The notes: a model not told the origin generated them from the letters alone. A stretch of 64,000 nucleotides of DNA from JBDHUW01 sp039809345 (GCA_039809345.1 JBDHUW010000001.1:140921-204920); one strand, 5' to 3'. Numbered from the stretch's first letter, positions 1 through 10,928 are shown. Made by a program: numbers and translations.

Positions 1-315
1 TTCTCATGGAAGATCAAAGGAAATTTTTTCAAGATCCTCTACTGAAGCAGTAGAGAGCTGAGCGGGTACTTCAGGAACATCATCTACTGAAAAAACCATC
101 TCAGGTTCTTCTTCTACCGGCTCTTCTACGGGATGTAGCCCCAAAATATCATTGCCAGAAACTGGTACAAAATCTCCCTTTTCTGTTTTCTCGAGCGTTT
201 TATCCATTAAAATATCTCACAGATCCGATATTTGTGGTGCTGTAGTAGCAGGCGGTGGTGTGGGGGTGGTAGAGCTATTTGGAGTGGCTCAAGGAGTGGT
301 TTCTTCAATTGGCAT
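1..315 (-). CDS. Hypothetical acidic, proline-rich protein (partial, C-terminus off the window)
   Basis: I do not recognise this protein. The start at 315 gives MPIEETTPGATPNSS, followed by a Thr/Pro/Ala-rich stretch and then a strongly acidic region with repeated Glu-Glu-Pro and Pro-Val-Glu. Two in-frame TGA codons are read as Gly; with TGA as a stop only a 67-residue piece starting at 207 would remain. No signal peptide or membrane segment is visible, so it may be a cytoplasmic low-complexity linker or tail region. It is divergent from the surface-protein gene at 528, with about 210 bases between them. The left end is cut by the window, so its length and function are unknown. Confidence 0.6.
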
Positions 316-527
316 AATCTTGCAACATCAAATAATAAATTGATACACTCCATAGTACGTAAAAATCTGTGAGAGTCAAAAAAGGAGGTTGGTTTTAATT
401 ATAATTATGCACATTGTCAGAAAAAATAAGTATAATAGTTGACTAAATTTTTCAGAAGTTATTCTTAGTTTTTTGACAACAAATTTTGTAGAGTGAGAGC
501 GTTTATTTTTTGTATTGCTACTCGCCC

Positions 528-2471
528 ATGAAATATATGTTTTGCATTTTGCTTTTCTTTCTCTGAGCTGTTTATATGATTGCTTATGCATCCACCTCAC
601 CAAGTATAGAGGTCAATGATGTCATGTGCCCATATGATTACCTTGCTGGTGAACATGGTTCTGGTTTATCATTGGCTGTAAGTGAGGTTTGGTTTGACGG
701 TACAGATGAGCGGATAGAAATTACCAATATGTGATATGAGATTTATTCGTGAAATATTACAATTTCTGGGGTCAAAGCTACTCCTCTTGTTGTCTGAGTT
801 CAACTATCTCCCATGGAGTCTGTTTTGGTGTGAGATGGCATGGAGGCTATATGATCTGGAGTGTATGCTATCAGATCTCAATGATTGTCTATTTCTGATT
901 CTACCTGATTCACAGTTACAATCCAATGAGACTTCGATGTTTTTTACTCATATAGTTTTGACAAGTCGTTTGTTGCCTCACAACCAAATCAAACAAGCAT
1001 GTGAGCTACTCGATCTTGATCCCAACAACGTCGAGAAACTACCCCCGAAGCGCATACGTTGATAGTGTGATATCCATATAGGGCCACTCCAGGCTATGTT
1101 TTCTGTGTTTCACAGCTGTTTGACGATGGTGGGGAAGATGAATCTGTGGGGGATGGGGATTTCTGAGGGGATCAATATGGTTGAGATGTCTGATTGACTG
1201 GAGATGTATCACTCACTTGAGATGCACTGCTCACTTGAGATGCAGAGCATGAACCTATAGATGATAAAGATAGAGAAATTCCTATTGAATTGCCGATTCA
1301 GCCACTCCCACTTCTCGGTCCAACTCCCCTATGATGCTTGTTGACGGAAATATATAGCAGAAACGATGAATTTCCTGAGTATATTGAATTATACTGCCCC
1401 ACATGATTTTCTGGAGATATGCAAATTCAATGATTGTGAGTCGGAAGTGCCACCAAGACGCTGCATGGTCCACTTTCACCAGGATTCACTGTGCTAGCAT
1501 CCTCTTTCACCTGATTTCTTTATACTGGCAATGTTCGTATTGTAGAGTGACTTTCTCTTCGTGATGATGGAGAAGTCATCAGTTTACTTTCTTCCTGATT
1601 TATCACAGCCATTTACAACTTTCCAACACATCCCGCAAACAAGAGCTACTATCCTCTGTGCAACACTACTTGATGTTTTGTGTCTCCAAGTCCTTGATTC
1701 CCCCATGAGTACTATCAAAAGTATATGCCTCCAGCCCCAGTGTGTGAAAGCTTATCTTCTATGTCGACCTCCTCTCCAGCGACTAGCAAGACGACTACAG
1801 CCTCTGTAGCAACGGCTCAAAAAACTTCTAGCAAAGAGAACTACTATAGATGATTGTACGAGAAGCGAAAAGCTACCGCTACATGACATGCTAAAACTAT
1901 CTCTTGATTGAGGTCTGAGCAGAAAAAGGCAATAAGCACGATAACTGCTCTGCAAAAGAAGATAGTGACTCTGGAGGCACAAATAGAGGCAGTGAAGACA
2001 TCAGCGCCAAAGACAACAAAAAAGACCGCAACCCCGCCTAAATCAACATGATGAACAATTTCAAAAACATCAAAGTCATATATCACCATGGTGGATGAAA
2101 ATAAATACTATAAATGATACGTCGACTACCTTCACTGATTTTTGAAGAAACATTTGTATACTCAACACAAGACTCTCTGAATAGACGCGCTTCAGAAAAA
2201 CTTTGCAAAATGACTCGCCTCGATTCGTAAACAGGAGTATGAAATTACTACTTCCTGATGAGCGAACATATCCGTATTTGAGTATTATATTGTGCAGGGT
2301 TCGTGATGAGTTTTCTCTTCCTGAGACGCCTCGTATACAGCTAGTGACAAAATAAAGAATATGTATAAAAGATATAGAAGCATGGCAATCAATCTTAATC
2401 CTATTTTAAATACATTGTCAAGTATTTCGAGATGACGATATTCACTCATTTGATTGCAAAAGAGATGATAA
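528..2471 (+). CDS. Secreted protein with two lamin-tail-like (LTD) domains and a coiled-coil C-terminus
   Basis: A 647-residue ORF under code 25, containing dozens of TGA (Gly) codons. The N-terminus MKYMFCILLFFLGAVYMIAY is a signal peptide. Residues about 55-80 contain VSEVWFDGTDERIEITNMG, and near residue 270 LTEIYSRNDEFPEYIELYCP; both match the I-x-E-V/I...E-x-I-E-I/L-x-N pattern of LTD domains, which occur in many bacterial secreted proteins. A Ser/Thr-rich linker and a Lys/Ala-rich, probably coiled-coil segment follow (about residues 420-510), then a globular tail. The start at 528 precedes the hydrophobic segment and sits 17 nt after a T-rich TTTATTTT box. Surface display is inferred; the fold call rests on motif recognition only. 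Confidence 0.72.
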
Positions 2472-2487
2472 AAGATATCATCAATGT

Positions 2488-3492
2488 ATGAAAAAAGACA
2501 TAACAAAATGATATTTGAAGTGATATTATGGGTATAAGAACTTTTGAGATGAACTTTTGGTCTTGGGGGTGATACAATATCTATTTTCCCGCTATCCTCT
2601 GCAGAAATTGACGATTGAAGTTGAAGATATTGACTGGTTTTGGACATGGCTACGTAGACATGAATCATACATTCCAGATGTGTTGTCGAAGGTTGAACTA
2701 GTGTCAAATAAGGATAGATTTGGTATAATTTCAAAGGCAATGTTGAGATTGGATACCCATCTTTTTCTTGGCTGAGGAGAAGTATTCACTCCTGCTCGTG
2801 GTCGATTTCATGGAGGGTGAAATCTGCTCATCCTCTTTTGGCACTATTTTTTGAGACGCCAAGTTACTCTTTTGGGATGAATTTCAAAAGCAAAATGAAG
2901 ATTTTTTAGACTCCTCTACTCTTTTGTGATCCCAAGATGTCAAACCATAGTTTTGAGAGAGAAATTCTCACTCCAATATGTGAAAGAATTGTTTCCTGGA
3001 GCCAATAATCTTGTTTTATATAAGGACTTTGGGCATGCGTTTATTGAGAGTCTATCGCTCCCCTCTATAGAGTCTACCCCCTACCTGTCTACAAAGTCCA
3101 AAACCTGTCTACATTGTCCATATCTCATCATAAACACGAATCCACATGTTGACATGTCTATGTTGACACAAGTTCTGTCTACATTGACAGGTATCGACAC
3201 CGTGTCTGATCTTGTCTACTTCGCTTGAGACAAGGTAGATACTGTGTTCTATGCTCAATTGTCTACCTTGTTGTCGACACACAGGTGGACAATGTTTGAC
3301 TGGACTGAACATGACATTTTGTCGATAATCGACCTTTTTAGACATGCAAAAGGTGGTGTTTGAGTGCGTCTACATGTCTTGTCAATGTTTGTCTGGTTTG
3401 GGGTTCCATATAGTTGCGTGGTCTATCAGGAAAAAATTTCAAAATTTTTAGATGTTTGGGCAGAGGAGTGAGTGTGAGAAAAATTAAAATAG
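2488..3492 (+). CDS. Polysaccharide pyruvyl transferase family protein (CsaB-like)
   Basis: 334 residues. The N-terminal GYYGYKNFGDELLVLGVIQ is the hallmark of the polysaccharide pyruvyl transferase family (PF04230), which moves pyruvate from phosphoenolpyruvate onto envelope sugars. Further family features are the glycine-rich LFLGGGEVFTP and FHGGGNLL near residues 90-115. In Gram-positive bacteria CsaB-type pyruvylation of a wall polymer creates the ligand for SLH domains, and SLH-type proteins are encoded in this window at 7389 and 37908, so a role in anchoring them is plausible but inferred. It begins 16 nt after the LTD gene, in the same orientation. The second half of the gene is unusually rich in TGTC and GACA tetranucleotides. 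Acceptor sugar unknown. Confidence 0.8.
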
Positions 3493-3556
3493 AGAAGACG
3501 TAAAAATTTCATACAATTTTCTTAGCTTTCAAGAATCAGATACATATCCGTGAGGG

Positions 3557-4909
3557 ATGATTTGAAATCAACTCAAGGGGTATGGCTACACATTTCTTTT
3601 AGCTTGCACAATGCTTCTTAGGATTTTGTATGCCAGCGCTTCCCTGCGTGAAACTTTTTCTAGTATGGGGTGTGAAGAGGAGCGGGCGATGGTGGGGGTG
3701 AAGGCTCAGATTCAACAAGGGCAAAATTTTCCAAACCGTGAGGTTGACATTTTTGAAAGGTGAATTTTATCCAAATACGATTCATATCCGTATTATAGAT
3801 TTTCGACAAAAAGCTACAGTCTTGTCTTTTCTGCATTTCTTTCGAAAGAGATACAATCCAACTTTGCACAACAAAGTTCTGTGGAGGTGGTTTTGCGTGG
3901 AAAAATGATCTGTTTTTGACCATGAAAAGTGAAGCCGTTTTCGTTCGATGCATACCTTTTGTCGAAGTGACTTTTCTGAGAGATCAAAAAAGTGAGCTCG
4001 ATCGATGTTGTGTCTACTTCGGTCTCAATACATAGAGGTTTGGATTTTTTTCCTAGTAAGATAAGCCAAAATCCGATTAAATGAGAAAAATCAGATCAAT
4101 TGTGGTCTATTTTGCAATGAATATTGTATGGCGAGACGGCTGGGTTTTCAAAAGAGACCAAAGAAATATTTCTCAAGAGTGGATTGATACATTTGGTTTC
4201 AGCAAGTGGTGGCAACATTGCGATGGTGATGACGATGACGTTTGTGATTTTCTTTTTCGTGCCATTGGTCTATAGGAGGTGGGTAGGATTGCGGTTTGTG
4301 ATAGTGTATTTTTTCTATATTTGAGAGAATGTCGCTTTTTTGAGAGCATTTTTGGCATTTTGTTTTTTCTTTTTGATGAAGCCTTTTGCTCGCCCAGTGG
4401 TGTCTAAGAGGGTGTTTTATTTGGTGTTGTATTGCATCGTGTTGCGAAACCCCATCTTGGCGATAAGTTCTTGGGGCTTGTGGTTGAGCTGTGGTGGAGT
4501 GCGGGGGTTGATACACATACCCATCCAGATACAAAAGAATCGTGTCTTGCGTGTATTTGCTCCAAGCGTATTTGCATTTGTATCTTTGCTTTGACCTCTG
4601 TTTTTTCTCGTTTGATATGTAAATGTGTATTCTCCTCTTTTGTCGATCATCGCTGCGCCATTGGTGTCTGTGGCGATCTGTTTGTTTGTGATTGCGCAGA
4701 TGCCTTTGGTGGCGGAGTTTGCGTTTGTGGGCTTAGGATATGTTTTACAATGACTTTATGTGGTCGCTCAATACTGAGCAGACTATGGTTTGTTTTTACA
4801 CTTTGTAACTGAGAATAAAACCTCATCATTCATCTTTCGAATAACCTCTCGAATTTTATTGGCAATTTATTATATATATCAAAAAAAGCGTTATTTTGAA
4901 AGAGATTAG
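3557..4909 (+). CDS. comEC: ComEC/Rec2-type DNA uptake channel, minimal form
   Basis: 450 residues under code 25. The central KSGLIHLVSASGGNIAMV corresponds to the SGL-x-H-L-(L/V)-A-(I/V)-SG signature of the ComEC competence domain, followed by at least six hydrophobic segments. ComEC forms the inner-membrane channel for single-stranded DNA in natural transformation. The N-terminal part (about 150 residues) may be a divergent OB-like region. No C-terminal metallo-beta-lactamase domain is present, so the protein is shorter than the usual 700-800 residues. The ATG at 3557 is the first plausible start after the in-frame stop at 3485-3487. The stop TAG at 4907-4909 lies inside tRNA-Arg. Calling it the transformation channel is an inference from the core domain. 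Confidence 0.78.
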
Positions 4910-4970
4910 TGTAGTGGTAGCACATCGGCCTCCGAAACCGTTAGCTCAGGTTCGAATCCTGGATCTCTTG
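4900..4970 (+). tRNA. tRNA-Arg (anticodon CCG)
   Basis: The acceptor strand AAGAGAT (4900-4906) pairs with ATCTCTT (4963-4969). The D stem is GTGT/GCAC, the T arm carries TTCGAAT, and the anticodon loop CTCCGAA gives CCG at 4932-4934. The anticodon stem is weak: three solid pairs flanked by mismatches. No CCA is encoded after the discriminator G. The first ten bases overlap the comEC 3' end. Confidence 0.8.
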
Positions 4971-5093
4971 ATGTTACATAGTCTGGAAGATACGATACCC
5001 TATAATAATCCCTCTGTTTTTTTGACATAATGCAAAAAAGATATATATTTGTAGTATATTGTACTGCAAGTAGTATTTTTACGATGTAATAAT

Positions 5094-5837
5094 ATGACTA
5101 TGCATAAATCAGTAGTTCCCAATTTAGATGGGAGGGATGGGGCAGATAAAAATGAAGCAAGACTTGTCGAAGAAAGCTCTTTGTGATATCGTAACGTACC
5201 TCGATGAAAATATATCCATGTTTCAGAATTGGTATACAGTGATGGTGCTGTCAAGTATAAGGTAAGGTGACAAAAATATACAGTGGAAGAAAATGAGAGA
5301 ATAAGTGATGAGACGGAGAACTTTGTATTTATATGAACAGAGGAAGAAATAAAGAAGAAATGGGGTGATGGATTTTTGAAGGTTCATCCAGATGTTTATA
5401 GGGCTGCAGAAATTACCAGAAAAAACCAAAATGATGCCGCATATATTTTGAAGCTTTCAACTTTTGGCGATTTGGACACAAAAGAACAGGTGAACACGAT
5501 AGCCAATGAAATTGTACAAGCGTATTCTAATATAATCGAAGTTAATAAGAAAAAAAACAGCTCCTCTTCACCAAAAAAAGATGAATGGATCGATATCCGA
5601 AATTCTAATGTATACGACAGCTCAAAGATTAGAGAGTATTTTGCTGCCCTGGGGGGAAAATCTCTTGAAAAAGAAAGAAGTTTCATTGTCGCTTTGACTA
5701 AAGAACTTAAAGATAGATGATATAAGCTACGAAGATCATCGTCTGATTATTTCTTTTCATCAGACCCTTGACGACAAAAAAGATGATCCATTCAATTGGC
5801 TCCCCTTACAGAAAGTGATAAGTTAGATGATGAATAA
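5094..5837 (+). CDS. Hypothetical cytoplasmic protein
   Basis: 247 residues, not recognised. The code-25 reading begins MTMHKSVVPNLDGRDG and contains seven TGA-Gly codons. It is charged throughout with no membrane segment; a Lys/Ser-rich stretch (NKKKNSSSSPKKDE) separates an N-terminal half from a shorter C-terminal part rich in Arg and Ser. A second in-frame ATG at 5100 is also possible. It follows tRNA-Arg by about 120 bases and is closed by a clear intrinsic terminator at 5871. No function is proposed. Confidence 0.65.
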
Positions 5838-5870
5838 ATCCCATATTAATACATAATACCTCAGTAATCT

Positions 5871-5900
5871 CGATTGGTTCCCATGCCAATCGATTTTTTT
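5871..5900 (+). terminator. Rho-independent terminator
   Basis: A perfect 7-bp stem CGATTGG/CCAATCG with an 8-nt loop is followed by a run of seven T. It lies 33 nt after the stop of the hypothetical gene at 5094. Confidence 0.85.
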
Positions 5901-5962
5901 GTATTCTAAAATAGACGACACTAAAAATATTAAAAGTTCTTTATTGATAAAGTCAACATCTA

Positions 5963-5990
5963 TTGCAATCGGTACATCGTTGTGTATAAT
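5963..5990 (+). promoter_or_regulatory. Sigma70-type promoter of the UGA-free membrane protein gene
   Basis: TTGCAA (5963-5968), a 16-nt spacer and TATAAT (5985-5990) form a near-consensus promoter about 30 nt upstream of the ATG at 6021. Such clear boxes are not seen before most neighbouring genes. Confidence 0.65.
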
Positions 5991-6020
5991 TGGAGGTACA
6001 AATCAAAAAACACAATTTTT

Positions 6021-7073
6021 ATGAAAAACTCAAAAAAATTAATTATGGGGCTGATGCTCCAAGTGGCAGTATTGTTGTTTTCAGTTGCGTTGTTTGCGCA
6101 GGAGAAAACCGTATTTGTAAAGAGGGAAAGCGGAGGCGTGGAAGCAATCTTACTTTCTCAGGGCGATTCGATTTATGAGTTCCCAGCAAATCTTGAATCG
6201 GTTCCGGGCTCACCCGAGCAGAAATTGGATCTACTCATGCATAAGGTGGAGTACTATGCTATCCCGTTTGTTCAAAGAAACACCCCAGAGAACAGCTGGG
6301 TTCCATTTACGCCTGTTAGGGAGGTGGTTGGCCTGGACACGATTAGGCTATCTGGCGATAATCGCCTGGATGTTTACCCAGGTGTAGTGAAAATAAGGAT
6401 AAATGAATCTATGACACAGAGACTTAGAATCTTATTTTATCTGCCCTCATTGGTATTTGTTTTGGGGTGGGGGTTTCTGCTTTGGGGTCTAAAGGAGAAG
6501 AGGAGGTTAGATTACATGGTTGCAATATTTCTTATTGCATTCCCACTATTTTGTCTTTTGCTTGTGCAAATGATCCCAAGGAGTGAACATCTCCACTCCT
6601 TGAACATTCCAATAGTTATTTTAAACATATCTTTTTTGTCGGTGCATATCTTACTGCTTAAAATATGCACAGCCAAACAAAAAAAGTGGGACGCCAAAAG
6701 AAGAGCTATCAATGCCGGACCCACCATCGCCTCACTTATTATGTTAATGATGGGGTGTTCGATAACAGCTCTCTCCCAGGATACTCCCCACAAGAGAGAA
6801 ATCCTATCTACTCCGATGATAGTGGCGGATATTGTAGTTGACTCTGTTCTAGCCGCCCGTCAGGAGGCGTTTAAACAGCAGGTCGATACAACGACGACTG
6901 TCCAAGCCAAATCTACCGTGCCACAAAGGCAGGGCAGCTCTGGGCTGACTATTGTCTCGTTTATTGCATGCGCGGTAGTTGCGTGGTATATATTGTACCG
7001 AGCATCTGCCTCCTCTCACAGAGAAGATGTTTCAGAATCAACTATGCCTGACTATCAAAATCATCAGACGTAG
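6021..7073 (+). CDS. Hypothetical multi-pass membrane protein without UGA codons (possible foreign gene)
   Basis: 350 residues, not recognised. It has a signal peptide (MKNSKKLIMGLMLQVAVLLF... ending near LFAQ), an extracytoplasmic region of about 100 residues, and about four further hydrophobic segments (around residues 135-160, 165-185, 195-215 and near the C-terminus). Unlike almost every large gene around it, it has no in-frame TGA although it encodes about 20 glycines, which use GGC, GGG, GGA and GGT; its base composition is also visibly more GC-rich. It stands alone between its own promoter (5963) and terminator (7140). I infer recent transfer from an organism using the standard code. 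An upstream ATG at 5982 is in frame but overlaps the -10 box, so 6021 is preferred. Confidence 0.72.
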   Translation: MKNSKKLIMGLMLQVAVLLFSVALFAQEKTVFVKRESGGVEAILLSQGDSIYEFPANLESVPGSPEQKLDLLMHKVEYYAIPFVQRNTPENSWVPFTPVREVVGLDTIRLSGDNRLDVYPGVVKIRINESMTQRLRILFYLPSLVFVLGWGFLLWGLKEKRRLDYMVAIFLIAFPLFCLLLVQMIPRSEHLHSLNIPIVILNISFLSVHILLLKICTAKQKKWDAKRRAINAGPTIASLIMLMMGCSITALSQDTPHKREILSTPMIVADIVVDSVLAARQEAFKQQVDTTTTVQAKSTVPQRQGSSGLTIVSFIACAVVAWYILYRASASSHREDVSESTMPDYQNHQT

Positions 7074-7139
7074 GGGATTCATACCCCAACAAAAGACTAC
7101 CCTAAACAAAAACACCAAATCACAACTACCTTCTACCAC

Positions 7140-7167
7140 GGCCCTGGAATCTCCCGGGGCCTTTTTT
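7140..7167 (+). terminator. Rho-independent terminator
   Basis: A GC-rich stem GGCCCTGG/CCGGGGCC with a short loop is followed by six T. It ends the UGA-free gene at 6021. Confidence 0.85.
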
Positions 7168-7388
7168 CATAAAAAATATAAAATGTTGTCACAAGTTGAC
7201 AAGGTGTTCGTATAGAGTGTGCTGGGTGGGGAACATTCGGCTTGATTAAGCCCTCAAAAAATACTCTTGCAATTGGATAGAAAATGTCTATTTTGTAGAG
7301 TAACCGTGTGAAAACACGGATGGGATGTTTTATCAAATCTTCGGATGTTAACCATTCGTTTATTTATCTTTTTTTTATAAGCACACAC

Positions 7389-10300
7389 ATGCTAAAAAAG
7401 CTTATCGCTAGTGGAGGTGCTGCTATGATCGCTCTTACAAGCCTTGCTCAAGGACTTGTATACGGTGCTCCAGCTGTTACAGACCCAGAACTGATTGATG
7501 CGGTTTCTTGGGCTTATGACGCTGGTCTCACTAAGTACTCAGATGCAGACGCATTCATGCCTTACAACAATTTAACAAGAGAACAATTTGCAAAGTTTGC
7601 AAGTGAGTTCGCTATGAATGAACTAGACATCCTTCCAGATGCTAGCAAAAACTGTGTATTCGACGATGAATCTTCATTTGACTCTTCATTGTCAAATGCG
7701 ATCCTCGCCGCATGTCAACAAGGACTCATGATGGGTTCTGCAGGAAAATTTATGCCAAAACAACTCGTTACTAGAGGGCAAGTTGCTACTGTAGTATCAA
7801 GAATGCTTGGTGAAATCGACGCAATGTCTTCTGAACAAGCACATTTTGATTACCTTAAATCAGAAGGTATCATGAATGTAGCAAACCTATCATCTTCTAT
7901 CACTAGAGGTGATGCGTTGTTGGTTCTTTACAGAATCGCTGCTCCAGCTGAAGATCTTTGTGATCTAGATCCTACACTTCCAGGTTGTGGAGATGAGGAT
8001 ACAGACGGAGATGACGATGGAGAAGTAGTAATCATCAAAGAAGGTGACCTTCAAATCTCTCTAAATCCATCTTCTCCAGCTAATATGTCATCTGTTCCAA
8101 CAAATGGTGTATCTAAGTTTGCTACTGTAGACTTCACTGCTGGAACTAAAGATGTTACAGTTTCTACTGTATCATTGGTAAGAGGTGGTCTTGGAGACAG
8201 AGAAGATATTGATAGAGTTTACTTCGAAGTAAACGGAGTAAGAGTTTCTTCAAGATCTACTATCTCATCTGACAATACTGCTGTGTTGAGCTTTGCTCCA
8301 GCATTGGTAGTACCTGCAGGTGAAACTGTATCTGTAGATTTGGTTGCTGAGCTTTCTGCTCTTTCTGGTGGTTCTGAACATAACTTCAGATCAACTGCTG
8401 TAGAATCTTCTGCTGCTACTGTAAATGGTGTATTCACTACGGCTACACTTAGAACAGCTAACTATACAGTTCGTGGAGTTACCTTCACAAACCAAAATGT
8501 ATCAACTACATACCAAGGAAATGAAGCTACTGTAGAACTTGGAAGATTCCAACTTCAAAACCAAGGAACTTCAACTATCGATGTAAATGTGAAAGCTGTT
8601 ACATTGAGAAATGTAGGAAATGGTGACATTTCTACAGGGTTGACTGACCTCAAGCTTTTGAGATCTGGAACTCCAGTTTCATCATCAGTAATCATCAATG
8701 GTAGAGATCTAACATTCGTGTTGGCTGACACTATCAAGGATGGTCAAACTGCAGTATATACTATCGACGCTAAAGTAGCGCAAGTAGAAAATACAAACGG
8801 TGATACATACAAATTCATCTTGAGACAAACTACAGATCTCAATGCTTCTGAAGCTCCAACAGGATTCAGAACAGCTGTAACTTCAACTGCAAACGTAGCT
8901 AATGATACAACTGCTTCTCAAAGCTATACTGTAAGTGGTGGTGAATTGAGATTCGTAAGAGACTCATCTGAAACTCTTTCTAAGAATGTTACTAAGGGAT
9001 CACTCCAAGTAGTATTCATGAAAGGTACAATCAACGCTAAACAACCAATCCTTTTGGAAGATCCAAGATTGACTGTAGCACAAGGAGGTGCACTTGCTAA
9101 TCAAATCAGCAATGTAGCTAAGAAGTTCTACATGCAAATTGGTTCTACTGTAATGACTTGGACTCCTTCAACTGTAGCTGCTAATGGAACTGCTCAGTTT
9201 GATGGATCAGTTACTGTAAACGGAACAGTACCATTCTCAGTATATGCTGATATCGATGCTAATGCATCTTATACTCAGCCTATATCATTTGGTCCTCTTG
9301 CTTACAGTTCATTCTCAAACGGTAGAATTGAATACCTAAGCAATCAAAACGCTGTCGCTGCAAATTCAGTAGTAGGTACTGTAGCAGGTATTAGCGTGTC
9401 TGTAGTAGATACACAATTGGCTGTATCAAGATCTGATGGTCTCGGTACAATCGTATACTCTACAAACAATGCTCAAAGCAAGAATATCTACGGTGTGAAA
9501 TTGACAAACAATCAAGATAATCCAGTAAGAGTAAATGCAATCACAGTTACTCCAAGTAACGCGCCAGCATTCAACAATGGATTGTCACTTACACTGAAGA
9601 ATGGTTCAACTGCTCTTCAAACTAAGACTCTAAGTGGTGCTACTACATTCAATGGTCTAAACATCATTGTAAGTAAGAATACACCAGTAGAACTTATGTT
9701 TGAGGCTGACTTCTTGTCAACTATCGCAACTTCATCACAAGGTACATTCGCTGTATCGTTCAATGCTGGAGATGTGAAAGATAATGTGACTTCAAATGAT
9801 GCTACTGTAACTGGTACGCCAGCTACTTCAGCAGTATTGACTATTATCGAAGCTGGTACTGTAAATATCTCAAACTCTACAACTTCAACTCAAGGATTCT
9901 TGGCTTCTAGCTTCTTGCCTAAGAAATTAGGTTCGATCACTATGCAAGCTATCAATGACGATCTTAGAGTAGATGCAGTATATGTTCAATTGAATGGTTC
10001 TGGTGCATTTAGTGGTCAAGTAGGAAATGTATTGAGTTCTCTTACACTTAGAGATTCTACAGATTCTACTGTAGCTACTGAATCAAGTAGAGATAGCACT
10101 GTAGCTGGATTCAACGATATCGTTAAATTCACTTCATTTGCTAATGATACTGTAATCCCTGTAGGATGATCAAAGACATTCGACATCTACGGTATAGTAG
10201 GAAATGTAAATTCTGCATCTAGCGCTGGTGAATTCAACATCACTCTTGCTACTGCTTACGATGATTCTACATACTCTGATGAGTTTAGTGGTTCAAGATT

Positions 10301-10832
10301 GCTTTCAGTAAACGCTGGTAGATATGTGAACTCTGGATCTGTAACTGCAAATGCAGTGTTGTCTAACAACTTCGCAATTGTTGCTACGTTCCCTAACGTA
10401 TCTAAGGTAGCTGATGGTAATTCTACTGATCTATTGACATTCAGAATTACTAACCCAGGTTCAACAAACCTAATCGTTGATCAAATCGAATACTTTGCTA
10501 ACGCTCAATCAAGTGGTGATATAGCTAAGCCATTCAAGATCTTCAATGGTGGTACACAACTTGCTGCTGGTACGATAACTGCTGGTGCTTCTACAGCTAT
10601 AGCAATGTCTCCAGTAACAATCGCTGGTGGTCAATCAGTAACTCTTACAGTTAAATTAGATGCTCCATTTACAAACACTGCAAACAATCCTAATGCAGGA
10701 AATAGAGTATTCCAAATCCAAAACGTAAGATACTCACAAACATTCTCTAACGGTACTACAAGTGCCTTCGGATTTGTTCCTGCTGGGTTCACTACATCTG
10801 TAGGTCTTCCAGTTGCTGCTGCTAACTTCTAG
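7389..10832 (+). CDS. Large SLH-domain surface (S-layer-like) protein
   Basis: 1147 residues. The signal peptide begins MLKKLIASGGAAMIALTSLA. Residues about 35-185 hold three SLH-like repeats: an AYDAGLTKYSDADAF segment with LTREQFAKFA, an AACQQGLMMG segment with LVTRGQVATVVSRML, and a third ending in TRGDALLVLYRIA. An acidic linker (DEDTDGDDDGE) leads into about 900 residues of Ser/Thr/Asn/Val-rich beta-sandwich-like sequence. Only one TGA (codon 927, 10167-10169) is used for Gly; the rest are GGT/GGA, consistent with very high expression. Its last 135 residues are homologous to the end of the protein at 20419. A TATTTATC box lies 20 nt before the ATG, which favours 7389 over the in-frame ATG at 7308. 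Probable S-layer or major surface protein. Confidence 0.85.
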
Positions 10833-10866
10833 TTGGTTGCTCACTCTGTGAGATTTATAGAAAAAG

Positions 10867-10894
10867 AAACCTCTTCGAAAGAAGGGGTTTTTTT
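10867..10894 (+). terminator. Rho-independent terminator of the surface-protein gene
   Basis: A 10-bp stem AAACCTCTTC/GAAGGGGTTT (one G-T pair) with a GAAA tetraloop continues into a T run. Confidence 0.88.
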
Positions 10895-10912
10895 GTTGAT
10901 TGGGGGAGTTGG

Positions 10913-10928
10913 GAGAGACCGGTCTCTC
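10913..10928. repeat. REP-like palindrome, copy 1
   Basis: A perfect 16-nt palindrome GAGAGACCGGTCTCTC, intergenic, between the surface-protein terminator and the RAYT gene. It is preceded by GG, giving the GGAG foot often seen in REP elements. Confidence 0.8.

Noticed and set aside
4900..4970. tRNA-Gly (UCC) or the UGA-reading tRNA-Gly (UCA)
   Set aside because: The only T in the anticodon loop is followed by CCG, so the anticodon is CCG (Arg). No UCA tRNA is present in the window.
5982..6020. Upstream start (MYNWRYKSKN...) for the UGA-free membrane protein
   Set aside because: This ATG overlaps the predicted -10 box and would put a polar extension before the signal peptide; 6021 gives a proper signal sequence.
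7186..7310. A defined promoter for the SLH protein gene (TTGTCA/TATAGA or a Bacteroidetes-like TTG-N19-TATTTTG)
   Set aside because: Both readings need non-standard spacing or a missing base; neither is convincing without transcript data.
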